7,016 bases of DNA from CAZCWX01 sp964502465 (GTDB lineage: Bacteria; Desulfobacterota; Binatia; Bin18). Position numbers and translations under genes: made by a program. Where the stretch lies: positions 1-7,016 of the forward strand of contig CAZCWX010000086.1 in the NCBI GenBank assembly GCA_964502465.1, given 5' to 3'. The notes under the pieces were generated by a model that was not told where the DNA came from, did no database searches, and worked only from the letters and a program-made list of their open reading frames with translations. Shown here piece by piece: positions 1 to 5,736 of the stretch (positions within the stretch are counted from its first letter, which is position 1; each line of letters begins with the position of its first letter).

Positions 1-186
1 CGTGCTTTCCACAGTCTCCGGGCTTGCGCCAATATACACCGTACTGACGGAAACGACTGGATTATCGACATCTGGATATTCGCGTACAGGCAGCGCCAGG
101 TAGCAGGCGATTCCTGCCAGCACGATCAGCAGATTGATGACCGTGGCAAAAACCGGCCGTTTAATACACAGCTCAGAAACGTTCAT
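1..186 (-). CDS. RND efflux permease, N-terminal fragment (runs off the window)
   Basis: Only the first 62 codons are present. The protein begins MNVSELCIKRPVFATVINLL, the usual start of an AcrB/MexB-type hydrophobe/amphiphile exporter: a short amphipathic N-terminus with the KRPVFATV motif, then one membrane helix at about residues 12-31. The periplasmic porter domain follows with LPVREYPDVDNPVVSVST at 32-49 and a GASPETVES segment. RND permeases are inner-membrane proton antiporters of about 1000-1050 residues that take substrates from the periplasm and membrane to an outer-membrane channel. The ATG at 184-186 lies 3 nt after the stop of the adaptor gene, so the two are translationally linked, as is usual for adaptor-permease pairs. 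Substrate range cannot be told from this fragment. Confidence 0.93.
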   Translation of the reverse strand, partial: MNVSELCIKRPVFATVINLLIVLAGIACYLALPVREYPDVDNPVVSVSTVYIGASPETVEST

Positions 187-189
187 AGG

Positions 190-1347
190 CTAGAACTCAC
201 ACGGCAAAGCCGTGCCGTTTACCCCGAGATCCAGGTTGGGGTTGTCAATCGGCTCATACGGCTGGGGAGCAACTTTAGCGCCTGGGCGCAACTTTTGATG
301 TCCGGCGGCAACCACCACGTCGCCTGCCTGCAGGCCACTCTCGACCTGAACCTGGGTGACAAAGAATAAACCCACAGTAATCTCGTGAGGTTGGACATAC
401 CCGTCTGCGTCAACGGTATAGACGAGCCGCTTGGTGCCTTGACGGATGACGGCGGCTTGCGGAATCAGCAGGGCATCGGAGATCTGCTCGACCTCTAACC
501 CTACTGTTGCCGCCATACCTGGCAGCAGTCGCCCTGATTCATTGGGAACGATCGCCTGCATCTGCACCGACCGGGTGGCCGGGTCAAGGAACGGATCGAT
601 CGCGCTGACCTGCGCGGTAAACTTCGCCTCACAATTACTCGCCGCGCCACGGACGGTTTGCCCGACCTTGATCTGAGAGACATAACGCTGTGGCAGGCTA
701 AAGATCAGGTGAAGCGGTCGAATTTGCGTCAAGCGGACGATCGTATTCCCGGTATCCAGATAGGCTCCCAGGCTGACTTGACGCAAGCCTAATACCCCAG
801 TGAATGGAGCAGGGATCATCGTTTTCCGCAGAGCAACTCTGGTATCTTCGAGTTGCCCCGCCGCCGCTTCCAGTTCTGCTTGGGCATCGTCGAGCGCCTG
901 TTGGGAAGTTGCTCTTGCGGGTAACGTTTTCAGTCGGGCGAGCGTGTCCTGCGCATTCTTATAGCGGGCCTGGGCGATGGTGACCGCTGCCCGCGCTTGC
1001 TCATCGTCGATGCGGGCAAGAATATGGCCGGTTTTGACTTCCTGCCCTTCTGGAATGTCGAGAAAAACGATCTTCCCTGCTCGTTCGGCGGCGAGTTCGG
1101 TGCTCTGCGGGCTTTGCAGGTTGCCCACTGCAGGAAGGGTGCGAGGGATCTGGGACGCCGTCACGGCAACAGTCTGGACCGGAGTAGGTGGGCGACCATC
1201 GCCACCGGGTCCACCGGCAGGAGACTGACAGGCAGTCAATCCTGACGAAAGAGCAAAGATGCTGCAGCAGAGCCAGGTTCGAGACCAGACGGGCCTCGAG
1301 AAGATGTAGTGTAGGGAGGTCAGCAAACAAACGATTGTCGCATGCAC
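190..1347 (-). CDS. RND efflux periplasmic adaptor (membrane fusion) lipoprotein, HlyD/AcrA type
   Basis: This 385-residue adaptor links the RND permease to an outer-membrane channel. The start is a GTG at 1345-1347 behind a strong GAGGAGG/AAGGAA ribosome site; an in-frame stop lies nine codons upstream and no ATG fits. A hydrophobic stretch (about 24-37) ends in the lipobox LTAC with Cys40, predicting a lipid anchor; the 23 residues before it are longer than usual. Visible domains are: first lipoyl half about 82-115 (AERAGKIVFLDIPEGQEVKTG), alpha-helical coiled-coil hairpin about 115-172 (Ala/Gln/Leu rich), second lipoyl half about 173-205 with the APFTGVLGLRQVSLGAYL signature, beta-barrel about 208-285, and membrane-proximal domain 286-365. 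Such adaptors are usually 350-400 residues. The hairpin is short, typical of MexA/MdtA relatives. Substrate is unknown. Confidence 0.93.
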   Translation of the reverse strand: MHATIVCLLTSLHYIFSRPVWSRTWLCCSIFALSSGLTACQSPAGGPGGDGRPPTPVQTVAVTASQIPRTLPAVGNLQSPQSTELAAERAGKIVFLDIPEGQEVKTGHILARIDDEQARAAVTIAQARYKNAQDTLARLKTLPARATSQQALDDAQAELEAAAGQLEDTRVALRKTMIPAPFTGVLGLRQVSLGAYLDTGNTIVRLTQIRPLHLIFSLPQRYVSQIKVGQTVRGAASNCEAKFTAQVSAIDPFLDPATRSVQMQAIVPNESGRLLPGMAATVGLEVEQISDALLIPQAAVIRQGTKRLVYTVDADGYVQPHEITVGLFFVTQVQVESGLQAGDVVVAAGHQKLRPGAKVAPQPYEPIDNPNLDLGVNGTALPCEF

Positions 1348-1436
1348 AAGACTATTCCTTTTTTCCTCCTCTCATTCCATAGCACGTGGTTTTTCGAGAG
1401 AGAACGTCCCTTTTTGCAAAGCGCTTCTGTGGAGTG

Positions 1437-2240
1437 TTATCGAGGGGCGATGGTACAAATCGCGTCCGGCGCTTCAATCTTGAGCACGAGGGATTCCCCA
1501 ACTGTGAAATTTTCGTGAGCAGCATCGGGGCCAAGATACGCGACTTGTAAATCTTGCCCGAGCACGAGAGAGCCCACATCTTTTGCTACTAGCACGCCGC
1601 CTTCGATATCCGCCTTGACAATGCCGCGCGTGCAGAGTCGTTTCAGATGTTCAATTTGCAAGAGATCGGTCCCGGCGTAGCGGCGAAATAAATTATTGTA
1701 CAGCGTTGGCGCCAACGCCAGACCATAAGGGCCCCGGTACCCTTTCTCATCGAGAATATTCACGGCAGCAAGCACATCTTCGAGTACTTGATCGACACTC
1801 TTCCAGTCTCCGCCCTGAAGCGTGTTGCGGCCCTGTGCTGTCAATAATCCTGGTAAATGGAAATCCGGTTGACCTTGATAGATAAACTCCTCTTCCCGCA
1901 CTGCCACTGCCTGTGCCGCGTCTTCCACCACCTTGAGACTCAGTGGTTGCCCCAGCCCTTGGAAGGCAGCGATGCGTCGTTTGGAGAGGGAGAAGCGGCG
2001 ATAGATCATCGGTACGGATAGCGCACGACTGACGACAGCACTCGCTTCACTTGGTCCAGGCTGGCGGCAGAAGTCATCATTACCAACTTCTACCGTGGTT
2101 AATCCTAAGCCGTAGGGACCTTCCACATCGACAATGCGACGACCAGTCAGGATATCGCGTGCCGCAGCGATTGCCGCAGATTCGATTTTTTCCAGCAGAT
2201 CTCCAGCAATAGATGCAAATACCATTTGATTCTCCGCCAT
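1437..2240 (-). CDS. enc: Family 1 encapsulin shell protein
   Basis: The product (267 residues, near the usual 265) is an encapsulin nanocompartment shell subunit with the HK97 phage capsid fold; many copies form an icosahedral protein shell in the cytoplasm. Diagnostic blocks are GRRIVDVEGPYG at 33-44, the REEEFIYQG segment at 115-123 with GLL at 131-133, the GPYGLALAP stretch at 170-178, and VLGQDLQVAYLG at 226-237 followed by an FTVGES segment. These match the P-domain, E-loop and A-domain order of Thermotoga-type encapsulins. The first 30 residues are less typical: the usual LAPI..W segment of the N-terminal helix, which helps hold cargo peptides, reads FASIAGDLLEKIE. The ATG at 2238-2240 lies 2 nt after the stop of the ferritin cargo gene, with AAAGGGAG inside that gene as ribosome site. 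This cargo-shell order is the standard arrangement. It replaces older 'bacteriocin/linocin M18' naming. Confidence 0.96.
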   Translation of the reverse strand: MAENQMVFASIAGDLLEKIESAAIAAARDILTGRRIVDVEGPYGLGLTTVEVGNDDFCRQPGPSEASAVVSRALSVPMIYRRFSLSKRRIAAFQGLGQPLSLKVVEDAAQAVAVREEEFIYQGQPDFHLPGLLTAQGRNTLQGGDWKSVDQVLEDVLAAVNILDEKGYRGPYGLALAPTLYNNLFRRYAGTDLLQIEHLKRLCTRGIVKADIEGGVLVAKDVGSLVLGQDLQVAYLGPDAAHENFTVGESLVLKIEAPDAICTIAPR

Positions 2241-2242
2241 AT

Positions 2243-2623
2243 TCAGCTCCCTTTCAGGTCTCCCACCGTGGTTCGTCGGTTAGGTGGGGTGTTTTCTCCA
2301 GCTTTTTCCTCGCCCTTGGTAACGGCTTCTTCGAGCGTGGTGATATCGCCACTCGTGAAGAGATAGGTTCGGAGTGCTTCGTCAATTTTGGGCACATTGC
2401 GCCGGAGCCATTCGAGCACCATGCTTGCGTGCTCGATTTCTTCGTTCATGTTGTGCTCAAGAATAGACCGAAGGTGCTCGTCGCTGCAGGCATCGGCGCG
2501 CTGTCGATACCAATCGATCGCCTCTAGTTCCTCCATGAGCGAAACAATGGCACGGTGAATGTTAATCGTTTCAGGTTTCAGTTGGTCTGTCGGTTCATGC
2601 AGTCCTACGCTGGATGCGGGCAT
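2243..2623 (-). CDS. encFtn: Encapsulated ferritin (EncFtn), encapsulin cargo
   Basis: This 126-residue ferritin-like protein oxidises Fe(II) and passes iron into the encapsulin shell encoded next to it. It aligns by eye with the Rhodospirillum rubrum EncFtn: INIHRAIVSLMEELEAIDWY at 20-39 and HNMNEEIEHASMVLEWLRR at 57-75. The ferroxidase ligands known from that protein, Glu32, Tyr39, Glu62 and His65, are all here at the same numbers, as are the entry-site acids Glu31 and Glu34. The fold is a two-helix half-bundle that needs to dimerise to build the metal site. After residue 96 comes a charged flexible linker, then the C-terminal TVGDLKGS, which fits the cargo-loading peptide consensus (TVGSL-like, with Asp in place of Ser). 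The ATG at 2621-2623 has AAAAGGAG five nt upstream. It is the first gene of the minus-strand run. Confidence 0.96.
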   Translation of the reverse strand: MPASSVGLHEPTDQLKPETINIHRAIVSLMEELEAIDWYRQRADACSDEHLRSILEHNMNEEIEHASMVLEWLRRNVPKIDEALRTYLFTSGDITTLEEAVTKGEEKAGENTPPNRRTTVGDLKGS

Positions 2624-2828
2624 GGCATCTCCTTTTCACATGTCACTTCGTAAGCGGAATTTTGCTATCACACATCTCTGCAAGTGTCACGGTACGCAAC
2701 GGAGAGGGGAGCATATCACTTTTCTGGTCATGCTCAGAGGTGGCGGCAAACCCGCCGTTCACCCTTCGACATGCTCAGGGCGAACGGGATACCCGCAGCG
2801 GTGGTTAGCGTTTTTTTAGTGTGGACGA
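2624..2828. promoter_or_regulatory. Divergent intergenic spacer between encFtn and the acetyltransferase
   Basis: This 205-nt spacer must hold the promoters of both the encFtn run (minus) and the acetyltransferase (plus). I see no convincing -35/-10 pair and no recognisable Fur-type palindrome on either strand. The half nearest the acetyltransferase is filled with small inverted repeats: GGCGG/CCGCC (2742-2756), the REP-like hairpin at 2755-2787, and CGGG/CCCG just after it. A run of seven T at about 2811-2817 follows. Confidence 0.4.
2755..2787. repeat. REP-like hairpin (TTCGAC..GCTCAGG..GAACGG family)
   Basis: CCGTTC and CCCT on the left pair with AGGG and GAACGG on the right around an 11-nt loop, giving a ten-pair stem with one mismatched base on each side. 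The core CCCTTCGACATGCTCAGGG belongs to a dispersed repeat type that is common in environmental genomes; related sequence recurs at 3767-3882. It sits between divergent genes. Confidence 0.75.
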
Positions 2829-3452
2829 ATGATGCCTGTAACCCCAGAGATCTCGGTTGGAAGGGTGGAACACTACTTTTCGCGCCGTTTTCGTGAGGCG
2901 ATGCGCATCTATCACGCCGAGTTCCCTGCAGACAGCCGACTCTCACTCTCGCGTATTCGTCAGTTGTTGAAAAGTGAACAGTACCAGCTTTATGTGGCGC
3001 GGGAGCAGGAAACAGCGCACGTGATTGCTTTTGCACTCGTGTGGATCTGTCCGCACCCTGCTTTTGTGCATCTTGATTACATAGCGGTCGATCAGGAGAA
3101 GAAAGGGCGAGGGATTGGCACGGCCTTGTATCGGTGGCTCATGGCACATATGGAGGAACTGGCACCGCGTTCCCAACTCTTGACGTTGGAGGTCGAAGAC
3201 GCGCTCATCGAGTTTTACCGTCGCAGCCAAACCCGCGTTATGCAAAACGTGCCCTATGTGTTCCCTGGACCGTACGGTCCTATTCCTATGCACCTGATGG
3301 TGTACGATCGACAGGGGCGAAAGACGCTAAGCCGCGCAGTTGTCCAGAACATCATTCGTGCGCTGTATTGTGGACTCCACCGCCGGTCAGCCGATGATCC
3401 TCTCTTACGGTCATTCCTGTTTCATATTCCAGAGCGTGTCCTTATACTTTGA
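2829..3452 (+). CDS. GNAT-family N-acetyltransferase
   Basis: The 207-residue product has the acetyl-CoA binding motif A of the GNAT fold: beta-4 HLDYIAVDQE (81-90), then KKGRGIGTALYRWLM (91-105), where the Q/RxxGxG/A loop is KGRGIG. An N-terminal helix pair (13-50) and the beta strands around 53-72 precede it. The segment LLTLEVEDALIEFYRRSQ (117-134) matches motif B, where an enzyme of this family contacts its acceptor. Residues 160-207 form a basic C-terminal tail beyond the usual domain. The start is the first of two adjacent ATG codons at 2829 and 2832; neither has a clear ribosome site, so the exact start is uncertain. It is transcribed away from the encapsulin genes. The acceptor (small amine, antibiotic or protein) cannot be told. 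Confidence 0.85.
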   Translation: MMPVTPEISVGRVEHYFSRRFREAMRIYHAEFPADSRLSLSRIRQLLKSEQYQLYVAREQETAHVIAFALVWICPHPAFVHLDYIAVDQEKKGRGIGTALYRWLMAHMEELAPRSQLLTLEVEDALIEFYRRSQTRVMQNVPYVFPGPYGPIPMHLMVYDRQGRKTLSRAVVQNIIRALYCGLHRRSADDPLLRSFLFHIPERVLIL

Positions 3453-3469
3453 AGCGCGCGAGGCTACCA

Positions 3470-3577
3470 TACAGCGGTTTGCACTTGGATGAAGAGAGAA
3501 AAGAAGTAGGCCGGAATAAGCGTAGCGTTTCCGGCCTGGACAATCTATGTCTTCTCGCTCAAATGAAAACCGCTGTA
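3470..3577. mobile_element. MITE-like unit 1 with ~20-bp terminal inverted repeats
   Basis: The left end TACAGCGGTTTGCACTTGGA (3470-3489) is repeated inverted at 3558-3577 (16 of 20 identical, the outer 11 perfect). The unit is 108 bp, non-coding, and encloses the perfect hairpin at 3509-3536. Both ends start with TA, compatible with the TA target duplication of IS630/Tc1-type transposases. A second unit with the same ends lies at 3729-3919. The grouping as a MITE is inference. Confidence 0.6.
3509..3536. repeat. Perfect hairpin GGCCGGAA..TTCCGGCC
   Basis: Eight perfect pairs (3509-3516 with 3529-3536) enclose a 12-nt loop TAAGCGTAGCGT. This 'CCGGAATAAGCG.AGCG.TTCCGG' type is a known dispersed intergenic repeat style. 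It begins 57 nt past the acetyltransferase stop and could act as a transcript 3' end, though no T-run follows. Confidence 0.7.
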
Positions 3578-3708
3578 GTGTCGATTGTGCTGGAGCAGTG
3601 CTCGCGGGCCACCGCGAGCAGAGCGGAGTTGATAGCAAAGACAACCCAGCGCCCTGCTACTCCCACGATCGGCGCGACCTGTTGCGCCACAATCCCTGTG
3701 CCATACGC
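3559..3708 (-). pseudogene. Possible gene fragment, EcsC-like C-terminal segment
   Basis: The frame is open on the minus strand for 49 codons before its stop, between an upstream TAG (3709-3711) and a TGA supplied by the end of MITE-like unit 1. The middle reads VAQQVAPIVGVAG then FAINSALLAVAREH, which resembles the C-terminal 'PVVG..G..IN..F...AREHF' region of EcsC-family membrane-associated proteins. There is no plausible start. The likeness is by memory and short, so this is a weak call; it may be chance coding capacity between two repeats. Confidence 0.22.
3599..3620. repeat. Short perfect hairpin TGCTCGCGG..CCGCGAGCA
   Basis: Nine perfect pairs with a 4-nt loop (GCCA). It lies in the 151-bp gap between the two MITE-like units, inside the possible gene fragment. 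No T-tract follows on either strand, so a terminator role is not supported. Confidence 0.6.
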
Positions 3709-3728
3709 CTATCGAGCACACGCACGCC

Positions 3729-3919
3729 TACAATGGTTTTCACTCGGGTGCGGCCCCTCCTCCTTTCCGTTCGCTCTGAGCGTAGCCGCGACAGCGGCGG
3801 AGTCGAAGAGGGAAGCAGGCGGCCTTCGACTTCGCTCCGCGTAGCTTGTCCTGAGCGTAGCCGAAGGGCTCAGGCTGAACGGCGTGGTCCTGGGGCACCT
3901 GCAAGTGCAAGCCGCTATA
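3729..3919. mobile_element. MITE-like unit 2 with the same terminal inverted repeats
   Basis: The left end TACAATGGTTTTCACTCGGG (3729-3748) and the inverted right end at 3900-3919 both match the ends of unit 1 (15 and 17 of 20 identical to its left end). The unit is 191 bp and carries the composite REP hairpin 3767-3882 in its centre. It has no coding capacity of its own; reading frames through it are repeat artefacts. Confidence 0.55.
3767..3882. repeat. Composite REP-like inverted repeat
   Basis: The outer arms 3767-3781 and 3868-3882 are inverted copies (12 of 15). Inner arms GTCGAAG (3802-3808) and CTTCGAC (3824-3830) pair around a 15-nt loop. A further local stem pairs CCTTCG (3823-3828) with CGAAGG (3862-3867). 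CTGAGCGTAGCCG occurs twice (about 3775 and 3851). The parts are of the same family as the hairpin at 2755-2787. Confidence 0.7.
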
Positions 3920-3969
3920 AATCGGACCACACGACTTTGGTACACTTCACTAGCTGGTTGCTCGGTGCT

Positions 3970-4000
3970 GTCATGCTGAGCGGAGCGAAGCATCTCTCAG
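3970..4000. repeat. Dispersed repeat of the GTCATGCTGAGCGGAGCGAAG type
   Basis: The sequence GTCATGCTGAGCGGAGCGAA followed by GCATCTCTCAG is a well-known style of short intergenic repeat in environmental genomes ('TCATtCTGAGCGcAGCGAAG.ATCTC'). It lies just before the toxin relic, where an antitoxin gene would be expected, and may have helped destroy it. Confidence 0.6.
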
Positions 4001-4046
4001 ATTGGTCCGACGTGCGTCGTTGCATCGAGAAAGAGCTGCTCTCCAA

Positions 4047-4351
4047 GTGAAACGGCTCAGTATTGATCCTGCAGCTGAGGACGAACTGCAGGCGGCTGTG
4101 GCGTGGTACGAGATATAGTGGCAAGGACTGGGGGCACGATTTTTTGCAGAGGTGGGGCGAGTGCTTGAGCTGATCTTGCGCCATCCTGGGCTGGGCAACC
4201 CTGTGCCACGTGTTCGGGCTGAGTATGGCACGCGCCGAGTGCGCTTCGCCGTTTCCCGTATTTCGTGGTGTATCGAGAGCGGAGTGAGGATATTCATGTG
4301 ATCGCAATTGCTCATGCAACTCGTAAACCCGGATATTGGCGTCATCGTTAA
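4047..4351 (+). pseudogene. ParE/RelE-family toxin gene, inactivated
   Basis: Reading from GTG at 4047 gives KRLSIDPAAEDELQAAVAWY, the usual first helix pair of ParE/RelE ribosome- or gyrase-directed toxins, then an in-frame TAG at codon 24 (4116-4118). The same frame continues GLGARFFAEVGRVLELI..HPGLGNPVPRVRAEYGTRRV. A one-base loss near 4240-4247 moves the frame; the next frame reads LRRFPYFVVYRERSEDIHVI, AIAHATRKPGYWRHR and TAA at 4349-4351. Joined, this is a complete toxin of about 100 residues with the expected RRFPY..VYR...I.V.A..H..R.PGYW ending. Two separate lesions mean it is dead. No antitoxin can be recognised upstream; only the tail CIEKELLSK with TGA overlapping the GTG hints at a former coupled antitoxin. 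Confidence 0.85.
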
Positions 4352-4363
4352 GGACAGCTAACG
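4346..4363. repeat. Small inverted repeat between convergent genes
   Basis: CGTTA (4346-4350) and TAACG (4359-4363) flank 8 nt. It overlaps the stop of the toxin relic and lies 15 nt from the stop of the minus-strand gene. The stem is too short and lacks T-runs, so a terminator role is doubtful. Confidence 0.25.
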
Positions 4364-4378
4364 TCATGCCACTCCCCG

Positions 4379-4765
4379 CTAATGGATAATCTCCCCAGTC
4401 CATCGATCACGGTGGGCCCAGAAAGGGCACTGCGGACAACTTCGCCCCTCCGGGTAGTCCGTGCCTTCTTCATGCGGACAGCCGATAATCCGGTCTACCA
4501 TCACCACCGATTTGGCCTCGTGTCTTTGAATGAAACGGAGAATCTCGGCCCCGATGGTCGCACTGTAGCGCACATCTTCTATTGCTGAAACCCACCGCTC
4601 CAACACATCTGGCTCGGCGTCTTCCTGCCGCACGATCCCAGCCGCCACTTTGGTCGCTCTTGTGTCATTCGGGCCATAAAACGCGATGGTGGCGACCGGA
4701 TAGCCGCGGAAACCGCGGCGAGCTTTTTTATACAGGGGCGAGTAGTGGTGACGTTTGATCTTCAT
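4379..4765 (-). CDS. Conserved protein of unknown function with C-terminal Cys/His cluster
   Basis: I recognise no named function. From the ATG at 4763-4765 the protein has 128 residues and begins MKIKRHHYSPLYKKARRGFR, which looks like a conserved family start. The frame is open further to an ATG at 4835-4837 (152 residues), but that extension has no ribosome site and overlaps a plus-strand promoter, so I prefer the short form. The middle carries YGPNDTRATKVAAGIV and a helical stretch ending KSVVMVDRIIGCPHEEG. Near the C-terminus a CPH motif and a CPQCPFW motif, 12 residues apart (Cys, His, Cys, Cys), could hold one zinc or iron ion. The last residues are DRWTGEIIH. It is soluble, has no signal peptide, and stands alone, convergent to the toxin relic. 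It resembles hypothetical proteins I have seen in several phyla, but no role is known to me. Confidence 0.8.
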   Translation of the reverse strand: MKIKRHHYSPLYKKARRGFRGYPVATIAFYGPNDTRATKVAAGIVRQEDAEPDVLERWVSAIEDVRYSATIGAEILRFIQRHEAKSVVMVDRIIGCPHEEGTDYPEGRSCPQCPFWAHRDRWTGEIIH

Positions 4766-4785
4766 CGCTTCAGAGGTCTCTTTTA

Positions 4786-4815
4786 ATGACAAGGCCATTG
4801 CCAAAACGGTATAAT
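4786..4815 (+). promoter_or_regulatory. Sigma70-like promoter, plus strand
   Basis: ATGACA (4786-4791, five of six matches to TTGACA) is followed after 18 nt by a perfect TATAAT (4810-4815). Transcription would begin near 4822, only about 14 nt before the ATG at 4836, and would run through the group II intron. It lies between divergent frames (4765 minus, 4836 plus). Confidence 0.5.
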
Positions 4816-4835
4816 GCCTGATCCTCCTGAACCTC

Positions 4836-4982
4836 ATGGGTTCTCTGCAGCAGATTCGGGGTCGTGTTTTTTCCTACCATCTCTGGAACCCAGCTACGCG
4901 CCTGCTCAGCGGCAAGGCCCCAAACGAACATTTTCAGATTCCCTTAGAACCGCCACAGGGGCCGCATCCGCTGCATGCCGTT
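4836..4982 (+). pseudogene. Plus-strand reading frame cut by the group II intron (5' exon)
   Basis: From ATG at 4836 the frame reads MGSLQQIRGRVFSYHLWNPA and on through NEHFQIPLEPPQGPHPLHAV, ending at the last exon base 4982 (49 codons). The residue mix is protein-like and the promoter at 4786-4815 is well placed, but there is no ribosome site and I do not recognise the family. The frame would run on inside the intron only to 5048. The sequence after the intron (5737 onward) opens with TAG in the continuing phase, so a 3' half of this gene is not present there. It may be the remaining half of a gene, or a chance frame. Confidence 0.3.
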
Positions 4983-5736
4983 GTGTACGCCCGACATGGG
5001 CGTGAACTAATGGGGTGCAAGTCCCCTGTAAGAGGTTCACCCTCATGAATTGCAAGATACATGAAGATAACGACGAGTCCAAGGCAAGGGCGTCACCACG
5101 AGGTGGGGTCTGCAGGAAGCCGGCGACCAAGCTGCGCGGCGAGGAACACGAACGGCAGAGCAGGCCCACGTCCCTCGGATGAGTTAGCACCACACAACGA
5201 AATCCGGTGAACCAGGGGATCGGGTCAAGGCCGCGCCTGTGCAGCGACAACTCACGGTCTGATCCGGGGAGAGCTGCTCCATGTCCTAGAACAGCAAACG
5301 GTTTGAATGAAAGCCCAAAGGATATCGCCTAGTTGCGCACCTGCCCTGGAAGGCTCGCACAAAGAAAAACCTTGTGATTCCGTTCAGTTGCAAGATTAAA
5401 TCGTTCGACGCTCTAGGAAGTGGCGTGCCACGGCAAGTGACTGAGGGAAGGAGTCATCCTCTCTGAGCGCGGAGCAGCAGTCAGCAGAGGTCAGAGTAGC
5501 TTAACCCCCCTCGGGGAGCCGAGTGCAGGACCGAACAGGGAGGACAAGGAGAAGGGATGACCGCCTCAATGAGAACAGGCCTGAAACAGGCATTGGCCTC
5601 GCGGCGGATGGCCATTGACCCAGCCTTGAGTGAGGTCTCTGGACCTCACTTCACTATCCGACCTGAACTGCCGAGTGCGGACCTGCCTGCTCGGTGGTGT
5701 GGGGGCCGGGGAGGGCGACCTCCCTGGCTACCCGAT
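4983..5736 (+). mobile_element. Group II intron without a reverse transcriptase gene
   Basis: The 5' end GTGTA starts the intron; the next bases fold as domain I: CGCCC/GGGCG (4988-5002), GTGAAC/GTTCAC (5002-5007 with 5035-5040), and GGGG/CCCC (5012-5026). Candidate exon-binding sites match the 5' exon. EBS2 TGCAGCG (5240-5246) pairs with CGCTGCA (4969-4975). EBS1 AACGG (5297-5301), extended by a G-U pair, matches GCCGTT (4977-4982); the A before it can pair with T5737. Another perfect match, AACGGCA at 5151-5157, is an alternative EBS1. Domain V is near 5665-5700 and domain VI at 5705-5728, ending TACCCGAT at 5736. At 754 nt it is too short for a reverse transcriptase/maturase (about 400-600 residues); domain IV (about 5505-5660) has only a short frame from ATG 5557 that resembles no such enzyme. 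It would need a maturase from elsewhere, or is dead. Class is not assigned. Confidence 0.85.
5665..5700 (+). ncRNA. Group II intron domain V
   Basis: ACTGCCGAG (5667-5675) pairs with CTCGGTGGT (5690-5698) through nine pairs, two of them G-U. The cap GCG-GACC-TGC closes above an asymmetric bulge. Size and shape fit the catalytic domain V. From memory, related introns have ACCGCC where this has ACTGCC, so a G-U pair falls at or beside the catalytic triad; the intron may be weakened. Confidence 0.75.

Noticed and set aside
1348..1436. Terminator between encapsulin and adaptor genes.
   Set aside because: No stable stem with a T-run is visible on the minus strand; only a weak ACGT/ACGT pairing.
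3470..3919. CRISPR array, given four similar 20-bp repeats.
   Set aside because: Copies alternate in orientation, spacing is uneven (88-171 nt), and spacers are themselves repeats.
3709..3993. Minus-strand frame opposite the repeat cluster.
   Set aside because: Its translation consists of inverted REP units; open frames are a by-product of the repeats.
3547..4050. Long plus-strand reading frame of 167 codons.
   Set aside because: It runs through MITE-like ends and REP hairpins, and the translation is Arg/Ser-rich repeat sequence with no family likeness.
4346..4363. CGTTA/TAACG pair as a third attC.
   Set aside because: Only 18 nt in all and without L boxes, so it cannot be an attC.
3915..4403. 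Minus-strand frames opposite the toxin relic.
   Set aside because: They are antisense to a well-supported toxin pseudogene and carry no motif.
4816..4982. Remaining L'-R' half of an attC left of the intron.
   Set aside because: GGCATGCAGCGG (minus) next to the junction could be an L'' box, but no matching L' and GTTRRRY box were found in the following 160 nt.
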